Assembly (NCBI GenBank): GCA_018894105.1
Contig: CM032126.1
Coordinates: 7,343,001-7,407,000, forward strand
Source: Jacaranda mimosifolia
Lineage: Eukaryota > Streptophyta > Magnoliopsida > Lamiales > Bignoniaceae
Reading direction: 5' to 3'
Length of the DNA stretch: 64,000 nucleotides
Shown here: positions 12,254 to 24,378 of the stretch, piece by piece
Layout: each line of letters opens with the position of its first letter
Position numbering within the stretch: position 1 is the stretch's first letter
Program-made: the position numbers and the translations under genes
The notes under the pieces: generated by a model
Told to the model about the DNA's origin: nothing
The model's database searches: none
The model's input: only the letters and a program-made list of their open reading frames with translations

Positions 12254-12501
12254 CCAGTAATAGCATTGTAGGCAAAAGGAGCATCAATGACCATGTAATT
12301 AACCATGAGTGTTCTTCGCCTAAGGGCCCCACCAAAGGAAGTGGACAAGTTTATGAACCCCTTAGGTATGATCTTCAACCCCCCAAATTCGACGAGCATG
12401 GTCCACACCGACTTGAATTTTAGCTTCCCTATGTTTATTCTCTTCAGCGTCGACAGGAAAATTATATTTGCAGAGTTGCCATTATCAACCAATACCTTCA
12501 T
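12250..12501 (-). pseudogene. Aspartic protease domain of the gypsy element
   Basis: This is an open frame of 83 codons. VLVDNGNSANIIF corresponds to the retropepsin active-site region (usual D-S/T/G-G), here D-N-G. The rest (FGGLKIIPKGFINLSTSFGG ... YMVIDAPFAYNAITG) fits a Tat-type retropepsin. It lies between gag and RT as expected. The neighbouring sequence upstream is interrupted by stops. Confidence 0.7.
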
Positions 12502-12779
12502 AACCTAAAAGTTGGCTATCTCAACAAATACCACAAGATGGCAATCCAACTTGTTGTCAGCCCCTTGATTCTCAATATGTGAGAGGTCGGCATCAGAGAA
12601 AGAGATTGGTTCTGCGCTAATCGAGAGCTAGAGGACTGTTTCGACCAAGGAAGATTTGATCGATTCCAATCTCCTTTGATTCTGCCTTCTGGCTAACTTC
12701 GAATCCCCTCCGTCGGGCCTCCCGTAATGGTGTTGATTACTCCTCTGATGGGTGGGTGAGGATCATGGGTAGGGTTAAC

Positions 12780-13720
12780 CGACCTTTCTCTATGGAGAGT
12801 CTGGTCGGTTACGCCCGCTTCTTATCTAGCTTTTTCATTGACAAACTTCTTCAAGTACCCTTGTCGAATGAGTCTTTCAATCTCGTTATGAAGATTGAAA
12901 CAGTCCTCAGTGTCATGGCCTTTCTGCCTGTGGAAGTGACAGTACTTCTTGGATCTTTTTATGGCTTCAATCTCAGTCAGCTTTCTGAGCTTTTTAAAGA
13001 GGTTGTCGTGCTGAATAGCAAACATCACCTCCTTTTTGGTAGTGTTAAGGGGAGTATAATTGTGAACATATTTGATTAGAGATCGATGACCATCTTTATG
13101 TTGTCTGTCATCTTTCTCTTTTCCCTTATTCTTCTCATTGTCTGGATTGCCATATTTGAGCTTGTTTGTGTCCTCTTATGTCATGTACCTCTCCGCGAGG
13201 TCGAGCAACTCCTCCATCGTCTTGGGTTACTCTCTGACCAAGGCGCTGGCGCATTCTTTATGGCGAAGGCCCAGAAAGAACACATCGATTAGAACCTCGA
13301 TTCGGGAATTGTCAATCTTTAGAACCTTAGTGTTGAATCTAGTGAAAAAGTTGCGAAGGGACTCTTCCTGATTCTGTTTAACAATGTGCAAGTATATATA
13401 AGGGAGCTTCACCTTTCTCCGACTAGCAAACTGGTGGAGGAACTTATCACATAACAAGTCGTATGAGTAGATTAATGTTGGCCCCAATTTCACAAACCAA
13501 TCGAATGCAATTCTCTAGAATGTGGTGACCAACATCTTAGCGCGGATATACTCGTTGTGCCCATGTAGCTGCATCATGTGCTCGAATTGTAGCAGGTGCT
13601 CGTTTGGGTCTGACGAGCTATCATATACGGGAAACGTAGTAGGAACTTTAGCATCGATAGCAATATGCTCATCGATTATCTCTTGCACAAATGGGGACTC
13701 TTGCTCTCGACGTAGACGAG
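12780..13720 (-). pseudogene. Gag of the gypsy element
   Basis: Minus-strand frames give the retrotransposon gag capsid-like domain (13227-13493: YSYDLLCDKFLHQFASRR ... NQEESLRNFFTRFN ... FFLGLRHKECASALV) preceded by PVYDSSSDPNEHLLQFEHMM (about 13560-13640). They are followed by a nucleocapsid-like knuckle (12822-13028: KKYCHFHRQKGHDTEDC, then IERLIRQGYLKKFV). Stops near 13180 and 13515 and a frame change break it. The Cys/His pattern is the noncanonical one common in Tat elements. Confidence 0.78.
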
Positions 13721-14341
13721 GAGAGCTATCATAGGGAAGGTTCCTCTCAGAGTTCCTTTTTGAAATCTCTTCCAGTCACCTGTTTAACTGCTGTACTTAG
13801 TGGGACATTTCTTCCCATTCTTCTGGATCAGCCTGGGACATGTTTCTATTTGTTTGATGTCTCGAGTGCTTGACCCCTTCGAGCCCTGCCCTATCTCACT
13901 GCAGGGCTCGAAAGGGTCGAGTACAGTGTTCTACTGAATCTGCAACTTCTTCTCAGGGGATAGGTCGGGCTTCTTCCCTTGGGAATCGCCTGGGGCTGTC
14001 TTCTCGTCGGGTGGGTGGTTAGTCGCCTAACTTTCGGTCGGCCCCTTTCTTATATCGGAGGCCTCCCCTTATGCTGAGAACTTTGGGGAGTGGCACTAGC
14101 AGCTGGTCCGGGCTGATTATTGTGTATGTTAAGGGTAGTTGACAGTTGAGCGAAAAATTGGGTAGATATATGTTCGCTTATCAGCTACATGAGCTACGGC
14201 ATACCACTTTTTTTGGCTGGGAGCTGGGTCTCGCCACATCTGGCTCTTATTGGGGTCGAGGAGGAGGGTTAGGGATCTCTTGTTCTCCTCACTTTCAAAA
14301 ATGGCTCGCCTAGTGTTAACTATTTTTCTTAGTTACGGACT

Positions 14342-14365
14342 TAGTTTCCCACATACGGCACCAAA
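14342..14365 (-). other. Primer-binding site of the gypsy element
   Basis: Reading the minus strand out of the 5' LTR, the next bases are TTTGGTGCCGTATGTGGGAA. A TGG start placed a few bases inside the LTR is the usual form of a tRNA 3'-end primer site. Which tRNA was used is not determined here. Confidence 0.55.
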
Positions 14366-15193
14366 TGATTAGGATGTAAATAGTTTAGGAGTAAGTTGGG
14401 CTAAAGTCCAATCCGATTGACTAGGTGGCAGGTCAGTAGAAGTGATTGATGATTTAACGGGGTCGAGTCTTGCAACTAATAGCAAACGTCAGGCTTGCTG
14501 AGGGGCCTTCGACTAAGGTACTCCAATGCTTAAGTCAGTTTAATTAACTAGAAGATAGAGTAGTAGAGTGAGGGTTTTGTAGTGGTAAAATGGCATACCT
14601 TGTTGAAGGTTGGCAATGGGGAATATATAGCCTTTCTAATGTGATTGATATGTCTATGATGCCCTTGTTGCACAGAAAAGGCCTTTGTCCTTGCCTGAGG
14701 GCATTTAAGTCTTATTCAACTTGTGTACTATTCCAAGTGGCGCTATCCCCAACTTCCTAGGACAAGGCAGTACGCAAGAGGTGTGCACTAGCCTGACGAG
14801 GCAAAAACATAGGTACTGGTGGTGGCACGATCCATTAATGTGGAGACATGCCATTTGCCGGAGCATTCAATGTGGCAGAGGAGCCATTGTGTCTGCTCGA
14901 CCTCACTGGTTGAGATAGATACTTGTCCGTGAGCCTTCTGCGTAGACTCTGGTCGACAGAATGTCACTTTTGTCGTATGCAAATATCTTCTAGGTTGAGT
15001 GCTGAATATAATAGCTTTGATCATGGTCTACCATAATTTGGTCAACAAGGGTGGTGGCCAAGGCCCAGAGTGGTCAAAATTGGTCGATAACATGGTTGGC
15101 CCATATTGAGTTGGGGCCTGGCGGGCAATTGGGCTGTCTCGCATCATATCCCTTGTCTGATTGAGAGTTATTGAGTTGGGCTACCCCATATCA
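14366..15193 (-). repeat. 5' LTR of the gypsy element (right copy)
   Basis: This is the 828-bp partner of the left LTR. It begins TGATTAGG and ends CCCATATCA on the plus strand. Compared with the left copy it lacks about 11 bp near the outer end, so the exact outer boundary was placed by the CA dinucleotide and the ATTTT duplication. Confidence 0.8.
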
Positions 15194-16662
15194 ATTTTTT
15201 TTAAATTAAATTTTTAAAATTTTATAAATTCTTTTACAAGAGCAATAAATTCATATTTTACTTATAAGAATTAACAAATTTCTTTATTTATAATTATATT
15301 AATTACAATTCTTTTCATCAATAACATTTTGTTTTATTGAATCATTTCAAAAATAATATTTTAATCTTACAAAGTTTTAAAAGTATGTCGTAAGTTGTAA
15401 GCTTTTATAAGATTTTTACACAAATTTATTTAGACATACCCATATATAATGTTGCTTTAATACAAATTTATGGATATCATATGTGATTGGGGTAAGGTGA
15501 ACTTTACTTGCTGAGAAATTATATTTTGAAACATATTTGCAAAACATACAACACATAAAAGTATATTTAGTTTTTATTTTGAAAAAGACATCTTCTATTT
15601 CATTTCATTTGAAAGTAGATTATTAGTGGCATTATATCAACTTTTTTATATTTAGATATTATTATGTGTAATTATATTAAAATAATGCTTGAACAATATA
15701 AATACATTATTGATTAATATACTTATCTAGAATAATTAAAATTATTTAAACTAATTTTCAATTTTATATGCATATGTTAAGAGAAATATTTTTTTCGTTT
15801 TGAGGGAATGAAAGCTACACCCAACTAAACCAAACATAAGTTCTTTAAAACAGAAAGTCAGAAACATTTGTCAATTGGAGTTCTTGGTATGCCTTACCTA
15901 TTTTGACAACAATTAAGGTGTCTTTTTATCTTTTATATTAAATTGAGTACATGGTTTAGTGGTTTGAAATATGAATTTAACTTAAGTGTGAATGGAAGGA
16001 TTTGAATTGATTTCAAATGATTTTATATTGAATGAATTTAAAAATCTATTATAATAATAATTTAAACATAGTTCAAAAGTGGGTTGGTCTTTGTACTAAG
16101 AGATTGAAACTAAAGATTTAAATGATTATTATTATATGAATTTAAGTTTGTTGTATTAATAAAAAATAGTTAAAAGTTGGTGGATATTAAAGAATTTAAA
16201 ATTCAGTATAACCTGAAATTATTTAAAAAATGAATTTATTTTATTAGAGTTTTTAAATTCTTAAGCTCTTACAATTTTTTTCATCCAATACAACCTAATA
16301 TCTCTGCCATTTTCTTGAAAGACACCTCTTGGAGCCAATGTTTTCGGTCTCTTCAATTTTCTTTAAATACATCTATTCAGAAATTAGTTTATCATTGAAA
16401 AAATTGAAAAAGAAAAAAGAAAAGAAAAGAAAAAAAGGTAATAAGTATGATGCTTACCGAATTTCCAAGCACCACAAAATCATCATAACTTATTACGAAT
16501 AACAATCACAGTAAAAAGTACATTAAAAGGATTTCCCAACGAAGAGCTTCCGTTGCTTAAGTGTAGTTCAAAAGACGATGATTTGAAGATTTTATTTAAA
16601 GATGCATTAGTTCCTAGAACTTTGGACATAAACTTCAAATCGGATTTACAAACAGAATCATC
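15194..16662. other. AT-rich intergenic spacer
   Basis: There are no coding signals. The sequence is very AT-rich with short A/T runs. A CCCAACTAAACCAAACATAAG-like stretch near 15821 resembles the end of a small DNA transposon, but no partner end or target duplication was found. Confidence 0.5.
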
Positions 16663-19600
16663 CTAATGTCTCCTCATTTCCTGGAAAATATTAGCCACCT
16701 TTGGGGATAATCTTGGCAGAAATTTAAACAACTGAAAAACAAAATGTCACTATACTTTGTTAGAACACATGTAGGGATAAAAAATAAATAAAAATAAAAG
16801 AAGAAAACTCGACCCGACATAATACAGATAGAGGACGTACCCAGAGCTTCACACAAGCGTCGATAATAACTGGAACTAGGCAGACAAATGTAGTTATGGC
16901 AGCTTGATCCACCTCAAGCCCATAATGCTCAGCTATAATCTCTAACAATGTCTGCCAACCAGATTCAGAATGATATCTGCAAATTTTAATACAGTTCTGA
17001 GGCTTAAACTAGAAAGGAAAAACACCAAAGAACTATTGGTTTAAAAAATATAGAAAATTGATCTTCCTGGAAAGAATTTAGACTAAAATTGACAACAGTA
17101 TTAACTATCAAGACAAGTTCTTCTACAGTTCAATATATTTGGAGAATATAAAACCCTTACAACAGAAAAAGCTGCAGCTGTCTACCAACAGACACGACAA
17201 ACGACTTGTAATAATTTATATATGAATTAAATCTTTGTGAGAGTCCTTTTTCAGAAATAGCATCAAATTATCAATGGTTATGGAATGTGATAGCAAGAAG
17301 AGGAGCAGAGGTATTACCCCAAAAATATATCGGTGATAAGTATTATAAGAAATGCCTTTCCAGTGTCTGAAATGTTATTCACTATCTTATAACCTGTAAA
17401 TTTCAGCAAAGCTACCTGCAGAAGTTTTGAGTTGAAAAAATGATTCAGACATCATCATAAAGCAATAATCATCATTAAAGATAATGCACAAATAATCTCT
17501 TGTTTTAATATAAAACTACAAAAGTAGGACCCAAGCACAATTATTTCCTCCTGTATTTGATGTGGGATTGGTGCTGAGATTTTCCCTATAGATGTCTTTT
17601 AAATCCCATGATAGGACTTTAAACATTGAACAACTAGAACACACAACTTGGAGAAACCTGCATCATATAGTCAATCCTGCTTCAACTTAACCTTCTTATG
17701 AAATACGACATCATATTTCCTCACTAAAAGTTTTGATATGAATGTTGAAGCCAGATAAGAGAGAATAATATTGAATTTTCAGATTTAGTACTCCACGTGA
17801 ATCTGCCATGTGTGGAAATGCCGAGTCTTGTACACTGGGGATTACAATAGCCATTTAATGGATAGTGATCGGTTTACCATATGTAATTGCTTATAGCAAC
17901 AACAACGGAAGTACATCTGAAAATTGGAACATTAAGATCATGCTTGAATGCTAAAAAAGAATAGACAAGAAAAGAGAACTCATGGTAAAAGTGAAAAGAA
18001 AAGAGGGGAATGTTTGATAACAACTCACTTGACTCTGATAGAAATACAGAAGAATGAATGATGAGAAGCCAAACACCATATCAGACCAGATGTTAGCAAA
18101 TGCTTTACGGTTCTGCAACCTCCATTCATCTTGAAGTTCTATCCTGTCAAAGGGGTAAAGCATAAGATGAAACTTCAAAAACAAAAGCACTATGAGAAGA
18201 TAAAATATGTGAAACCAACTACAATGTGAGGAAAACTAGCTTAAGGCAAAGGGCATAAGATTGCCGTGTTGAATCAGGCTTTTTGCTAAAATAATATAGA
18301 GAAGTAATGGATTGGGAGGTAAAATGATAAAGTACCAAACTTTTCATTCTTAATACAAACTGTAAGTTGCGTTAACATCACAATATTAATTATGGAAAGC
18401 ATGCCAATATCTCCTTTTTCTTTATCCCTGTCACTGCAGTAAATTTAGTAAGATTAGAGACTTCACAAGCTATGCTCCAGTCAACTGAGTCGGTCAATAA
18501 ATTAAACTATAACTTAAAATGGGAATAACTACATCATTCTGGGAAAAATTATCCATTTCGTAAAACTGGCTTTTGGATGTTTGTATAATGTTTTTAATTT
18601 TGAGGATTAAATTGTGGATTGCATCCAATGGAATGAAGATTCTGCAGAACAATTAGGAGCAAAGACACATAGAACAATAAATTGAGATACGCAAAATAAC
18701 AAGATGAAGGCGGAAAAAGTTTTCCTGGTATGACACTGTGACTCCTTTCAGACTAAATAGTGTTTCAACGGAGAAAGGAGCCTCCCACTCTATGGAAAAG
18801 TTGGTCAGCATCACACCCTGGTCATTACTTTTGGTCCTTTATATTGTTAACTAAGTAAAGCTAACTTCATTCTTAAGTAAAAAATTTAGAAATAAGTGTA
18901 AGAGAAGTAAAAAAATTGGTGAACACTGTAAATCTTACGCTTTATGTCGGAGCTCCAAGTAAAGCTCCTCATCAGAGAGAGGCGGAGATTTACCAATCTC
19001 TACTTCTAGCCGATAACGTGCTTTCTCAATATTCAGAGCCTTGACTATTTCAAGCTTTTGATTCTTCCTCACATCAAGCATCTGTGCAGCAAGTGGTACG
19101 GTCTTGACATACCTGTTCAAGATAGAGAGGTACTTGATCACACTCATAAGAAATGTAATTAGAAGATGTCGGCAGATGTAGCCGCCATAGGTTGAACCGT
19201 ATCTTGCTGTAAAGAGCTACTGACATAGAGATTAGTGATACTTATATAAGCTACTGATGTGAAAGTAGAGCAAGAAACTTGTTGACTTATTAAACCAGAT
19301 CTTCTAACATGTAAGTTGCTTGAGTTTGCTTCATCACAGGTTGAAGCTCAGGAAGATTTGATGTTTGGAGGCATGTGTGCAGCTGATATGCATAACCGAG
19401 TGCATTTAACTGAGTATAACATGAAAGGTGAAATAACGAATGGGAGTAATGGCCTGTTGAAAGGAATATTTCTGTTTTAGCAAGGCTACTTGTTAGTGGC
19501 TATCTTCACAATAAGGGCAATGAATTCTCAGAAATTACATAAATTCTCTCAAACCAATGTTTGATCTGGAACTATCTTATGTTACCATTATCATGTTGAA

Positions 19601-22188
19601 GTCACAAAAGTAATAACATATCAAGCGTAATATGTACTGGTATAGCAGTATATGAGCATTCCAAGTAGTCTGATAAATGGCTTTTGACCGTTACTATTGC
19701 ACATGCTTAACTATATCTCAGTTACTATTAGAAAGAAAACTAAGATCAGTTCTGACAAGAGCTTTGATACCTTATATTATTCCAGTCTAATGTCTATAAT
19801 TACCGATAGTGACTTTTATTTTCAAAAGAACAAATAATATGTCACCAACTGCCCTCACTGCTTTTCTATAGCCCTTCTAATGGTAAAACCTTCTTGTTGC
19901 ATTGGCTGCATTTAAATTCACTAAACTGCATTTATTAGATCATTTCTTGCTATGGAATAGGTGAGGATATTATTGGTGGGTTTTTTTGGTGCTGAATATG
20001 ACCTATCTTGCCAACCTCATATCAGAAATGAAAATAAAGAAGAATACTTTTCTCAGAAGAGAGGTGAACTCGCTATGGATTGTATGGTAATACATACCTG
20101 TCCAGGAAAGGCATGAGAACATAGTCGTGAACCAAGAAATCCAAAGCCCATGGCACAAGGACCAGTATTGCCAAAAACTTAGCCTGAAATAGGAAAGGTT
20201 ATAAAGAATTTGGGGCGTATAAGATTCAGCACTAGATGCAAATTAAATGGATGATCCATAATACTCAAAACAATCATTATGACATAATTTAGGATGCCAT
20301 AACTTTGAAACTTAACATCAGAACTAATAATTGCTATGGTGCATGTATTAATATATGTCCAATGACTATCACTGTCCAGTCATATATCACTCAATGTCAA
20401 TAAACATAGAGCTGATAACTGGACAGCAGCCAGAGAAATTATTTTGATGCTTAATAGCTCACTTTGGACATTTAACAGGCTACATAGAGTGATATTCAAG
20501 CATCTTGTACGTCTTTACCAAAGAATTTCTAACTCACATTGCAGAAGGATCTGAACTGACTAATCTCATTATTTTATGCCCCCCTCAATAAAATGAGTAA
20601 AAACAAATAAAAAATATTTGCTTTAACCAACTCAGGTCCTTTGAGCAACAATTTTCCAGTATTCAGCTGTATCTAATGCTATTATTCATCGAAAGTAGTC
20701 GCCAAATATCACATGTTCATATTGTTTTCTGAACTATAGGAGATTGAAAACAAATTTGGTAACTAAGATTATGATATCACTTTAGTTTGACTAGAGTCTC
20801 TCCAATCATTAATTCAGTTTTGAGACTACGAGTTACAGATTGATACATCCGAGGTGAAATTAAAGACCTTTCATGTTTTGTTATTTATTCAGATGTTGGA
20901 TAATTTAAATAACTCTTATCCTTGTAGCTATAAGGGAAAGAAAAACTATTAATGAAATATAATGGCATCCAACTCAGAAATACTTAAAAGTCTAATCACT
21001 TAGTTTTTCACTAGACTAGTGCTTTAATTGAAGCAATTTAATACTGCATCTACAACATTAATCTATTTGGATAAAAGCATCTCTATTACTCTATCTCCTT
21101 GAAATCTGAATTGTGAAATAATCTGTTCACTTTTATTTTCAAAGCTTCAATATATTCAAACAGAAGAGCTGATTATCAATTTTGATCCTATGGGAACTGA
21201 TGTACAAGAAAAGGAACCATGATGCTTCAGCCAATATTGATTCTGTTAATATCAGTTCACTAATACTTGGAACGTCTTCTTCCGTTACTAATTGATTTGC
21301 GTAATATAATATACATGAGCTCTGTGTCCAATTTTTAACTTAAAAATACACGGCAGAAGCTCCAAGATTGAATTATGCCATCATGAGAAAAACTCATAAA
21401 TGCTTGAAAGTAATTTCACAACAAAAAAGCAACACAAAAATTAAAACATAATTAGGCACGCTTTTAGGAGCTGTCATGTTAGCTAGTCAAAAAGTTCATG
21501 AGTAAAGTTCAATGGAGCTATGACGATGATATGCCAATGAACTAAATTCTTCAAAATCACTCACCGAATTTAATGAGGCATAACGAAAAACTTGATCCTC
21601 ATACAGAATATCATCATCTTCTCTTCCTAGAACCAAATCCAACACCGACTTAACCAATCCTCTCCCAGAAAGTACTTCACTAGATTCTTCCCCCGTATCA
21701 TTTCCAGGTCTTCCAACTGCACCATTTGAGTTTTCAAACCACGATGACGCACCATTACCAACATCATCAATAGTTCCATTTACAATCCAGTCCTCCCACC
21801 TCCTATTCTCCTCATTCTTTACATCTTCCCGAGCTTCCCTCAGTTCCACTATTGCCTCAGCTCGCCTTTTCCAAGCCTCAAACTTCTCACTCTCTGAAAA
21901 TTCATCATCACCAGAGCCCTCCTCTGATTCGACCGCATCAAGCATATCATCATCCTTCAAACCAAACCAATTCCCATCCTCATCAAAAAAGAATCTCCAC
22001 CACCAGCTTCTTCTCTTTATATGTCTTTTCTTGGCATTCGGAACTGGCCCCCAGCATTTTCTCCTCCTACAACTCAATTGAACCGCAGCACACCAAGCAT
22101 TGCAAGATGAAAACAGATGACTGGATCTTCTTTCCTTGGGCAAAACTAGATTTTGGCATAAGACAATTGAAGTGCTCATGAAGAACAT
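16663..22188 (-). CDS. DLDG1: CemA-like plastid envelope protein (DLDG1-like), complete
   Basis: Plant relatives of chloroplast CemA/Ycf10 sit in the inner plastid envelope and influence proton exchange and photoprotection; the Arabidopsis nuclear member is DLDG1. Seven exons join in phase: 21565-22188, 20098-20183, 18939-19112, 18029-18143, 17318-17415, 16841-16976 and 16663-16731, giving about 433 residues and ending in a TAG stop. Exon 1 encodes a Ser/Cys/Arg-rich N-terminus fit for a transit peptide, RRSWWWRFFFDEDGNWFGL, and a long acidic region. Later exons carry a hydrophobic segment (KFLAILVLVPWALDFLVHDYVLMPFLDRYVKTVP in two parts), IEKARYRLEVEIGKSPPLSDEE, MVFGFSSFILLYF, NISDTGKAFLIILITDIFLG, and the CemA signature GYHSESGWQ ... 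PVIIDACVKLW, LFKFLPRLSPKV. ATG 22188 or 22179 is the start; the frame runs open above it without an ATG. No lesion was seen. Confidence 0.93.
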
Positions 22189-23371
22189 GTAAAGAGTTCC
22201 ACATTTTTCAGCCTCATAAATCAACAAAGAGGCAACCTTGCTCAAACAAACTCATAATTCGTGCAAAAGAAACCATTGGATCAATCAATCAAACAAAGCC
22301 GGTAACTGCAACATCATATTCAAACAGAGCTCTTTAATTCCTACGCCAAAAGGGATGCTATGCTAGTGCATGTTTCTTGAAAAAAATTAAAAAAAGCACC
22401 CAAAAGCACAATATGTTGAAATCTAAGAAGCTAAAAAGCAAGGAAAAAAAATAAAAGAATCCCAAAAAATCTTTTCCGGGTTTATCTTAGAGATAGAAGG
22501 AGCCAAATGGAATGAGATAACTGCTTTATTTGATGCTCTTAAAGGAGAAAACTCTTTCCAGTTCCTACAGACTGCCATTTTGCCTTTCTGAAGGAGGTTT
22601 TGTTGGTGTGATGTTTGGTGTAATTTATGGAAAATCCGGGGCCTTCAATGAAAATTCAACTTTAGTAGTCTAATTATGTGATGCCAACTTTAGACTTTGC
22701 ATCCACATCTATCTCCCTTTCATGCACAAAAGAAGTTTCGGGTGTAGTTAATCACTTTGGATTCTCTATTCGATTATGTGTTTCATTTTTTATTCTAATT
22801 TAGTGTATATATATAATGCGTATTTAATTTTTAATTAATTATTTTTATAAAAAAATATTTAATAAACGTATCATATATCCATAAAATAGAAAAGGATATG
22901 AAACATAAATTGAAATAGATGATTTACACTGATAATCAATGGTCTACTCTAGGTAAAACTCCAAAATCACCATAATAAAATTTACAGTCTGTTTGTCTCC
23001 ATTTTTTACCTTTATTTTCATTTCCATTATTAATTAAAAATTGAGAACATTGTTATTTTTTTTTTATCAATTTTCACTTAAAAATATTCCTTGTTTTTTA
23101 TTTCTAATTCTTTCTAAACATATCATATCATTCTACTATTGTATTAATTAAATTTAAATTTGATTTGACATAGAATATTCACTATTATTTTAAAATTAAT
23201 AATACATATATTAAAAAATAAATCTTTTTAAATATAGAAAATATAAATTAACTAATTTTTCAACCATTTGCATACTCTAATCATTACTTTTCCACAAAAT
23301 ATCCAAATACGATTTCATTTTCATTTTCAAATCATAATTACTTTTCAACTTTTGAAAGTGTATGAAAATAA
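22189..23371. other. Upstream region of the DLDG1-like gene and AT-rich spacer
   Basis: The first few hundred bases are the 5' leader and promoter of the minus-strand gene. From about 22780 the sequence is AT-rich without coding potential. No TATA box can be chosen reliably. The copia element starts at 23372, 1.2 kb upstream of the start codon. Confidence 0.45.
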
Positions 23372-24346
23372 TGTTGGAAATTGGCCTTCTTTGACCAAAT
23401 TTTTAAGTGTGCTCAAAGTATTAATTTCTAAGAAATTGGTGATCATTGTAAACTACGCGACGGGTAGATGACGATAATGTGTTTAATTGGCCAAAACCAA
23501 TTTCGAGTGAGTGAGAAATTAATGGTTAAAGTGAGCTACTTAAAAGTTGACTAAGATTGAAGGTTGACTAAAAAGACTAAAAACAAGTCAAAGAAATAAG
23601 AGGAGTGAAACTCCATCCCACATTGCAAATTGAGTAAAAGTTGGACTTGAATATAGGTCTCAAGTGTGGAGATAAGGGATGGGCCTCTTGGGGGTACCGC
23701 GAGTGTTTGGAGAGAAGATGACCCATATGGTAGTAGGTTCAATCTAACCATGCGCATGTGCCGTCGCCGGCTAGGCCTGGGCTTAGCGCAACGTGGTCTT
23801 AGGCTTGAATTAAATTAAATTGGGCCTTCAGTTCAATATTAACTTTTTAGACATAATTTTATCTAAAATTGATTTAGCTCACTAGAAACTAGAAAACCTT
23901 TCAAACTTCTGTTGATAAGTCTCCAACATCCTGTATAAGTCTGAAAATTCTGGATAAGTCCCCTTCAGTCTCCAATGTCTTGGAAAAGTCTGTAAATTCT
24001 AGATAAGGCTCAGAGTCTAGAAATGAATCTGGATAACAACTTTTGAACTAGTTGCATGGAACTCTGCTGCAACATTGATGATGGTTTTATCCACCTTTCA
24101 GCTAACTCGTTGGCTATATATATCTTCAGTCTCGAATTGCATAAGATCACAAAAAAACCACATATTGCATTCTCTATAGGGTCTAAACAGTGAGAGTTCA
24201 ATTATCGTCTTAGTTAGTCGTTGTATCTTAGAAAACGACAGCCATAGTTCCGTTAGCACCAGTGCGGGGCTAATTTATCTTAAAGACAGAGGCTCCACTC
24301 TAGCCCCGATTAGTTGATTACAAAAATATCACATATTGCAATAACA
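23372..24346 (+). repeat. 5' LTR of copia element 1
   Basis: Aligns with 30233-31248. The main difference is a block of about 41 bp present near 31055-31105 and missing here. It holds ATCCCACATTG at 23615-23625 with ATATA at 23651-23655, a USE-TATA-like arrangement repeated in the partner LTR. Confidence 0.88.
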
Positions 24347-24378
24347 ATTTTAAGAGAAATTATTCAATTTATGTGATC

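Larger units (their letters stand above)
5518..15193 (-). mobile_element. Ty3/gypsy LTR retrotransposon, Tat/Ogre-like, degenerate
   Basis: Two long direct repeats (5518-6356 and 14366-15193) flank gag, protease, RT, RNase H and integrase remnants, all read on the minus strand in Ty3/gypsy order. The ends have the form TGA...TCA. ATTTT occurs just left of the left end (5512-5516, one base off) and just right of the right end (15194-15198), a probable 5-bp target duplication. The Tat/Ogre assignment rests on a gag zinc knuckle starting YCHFH followed by a short Leu/Arg-rich tail, an antisense ORF between integrase and 3' LTR, and a tandem-repeat 3'UTR. All ORFs carry stops or frameshifts and most of RT is missing, so the copy cannot move by itself. 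Confidence 0.88.
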
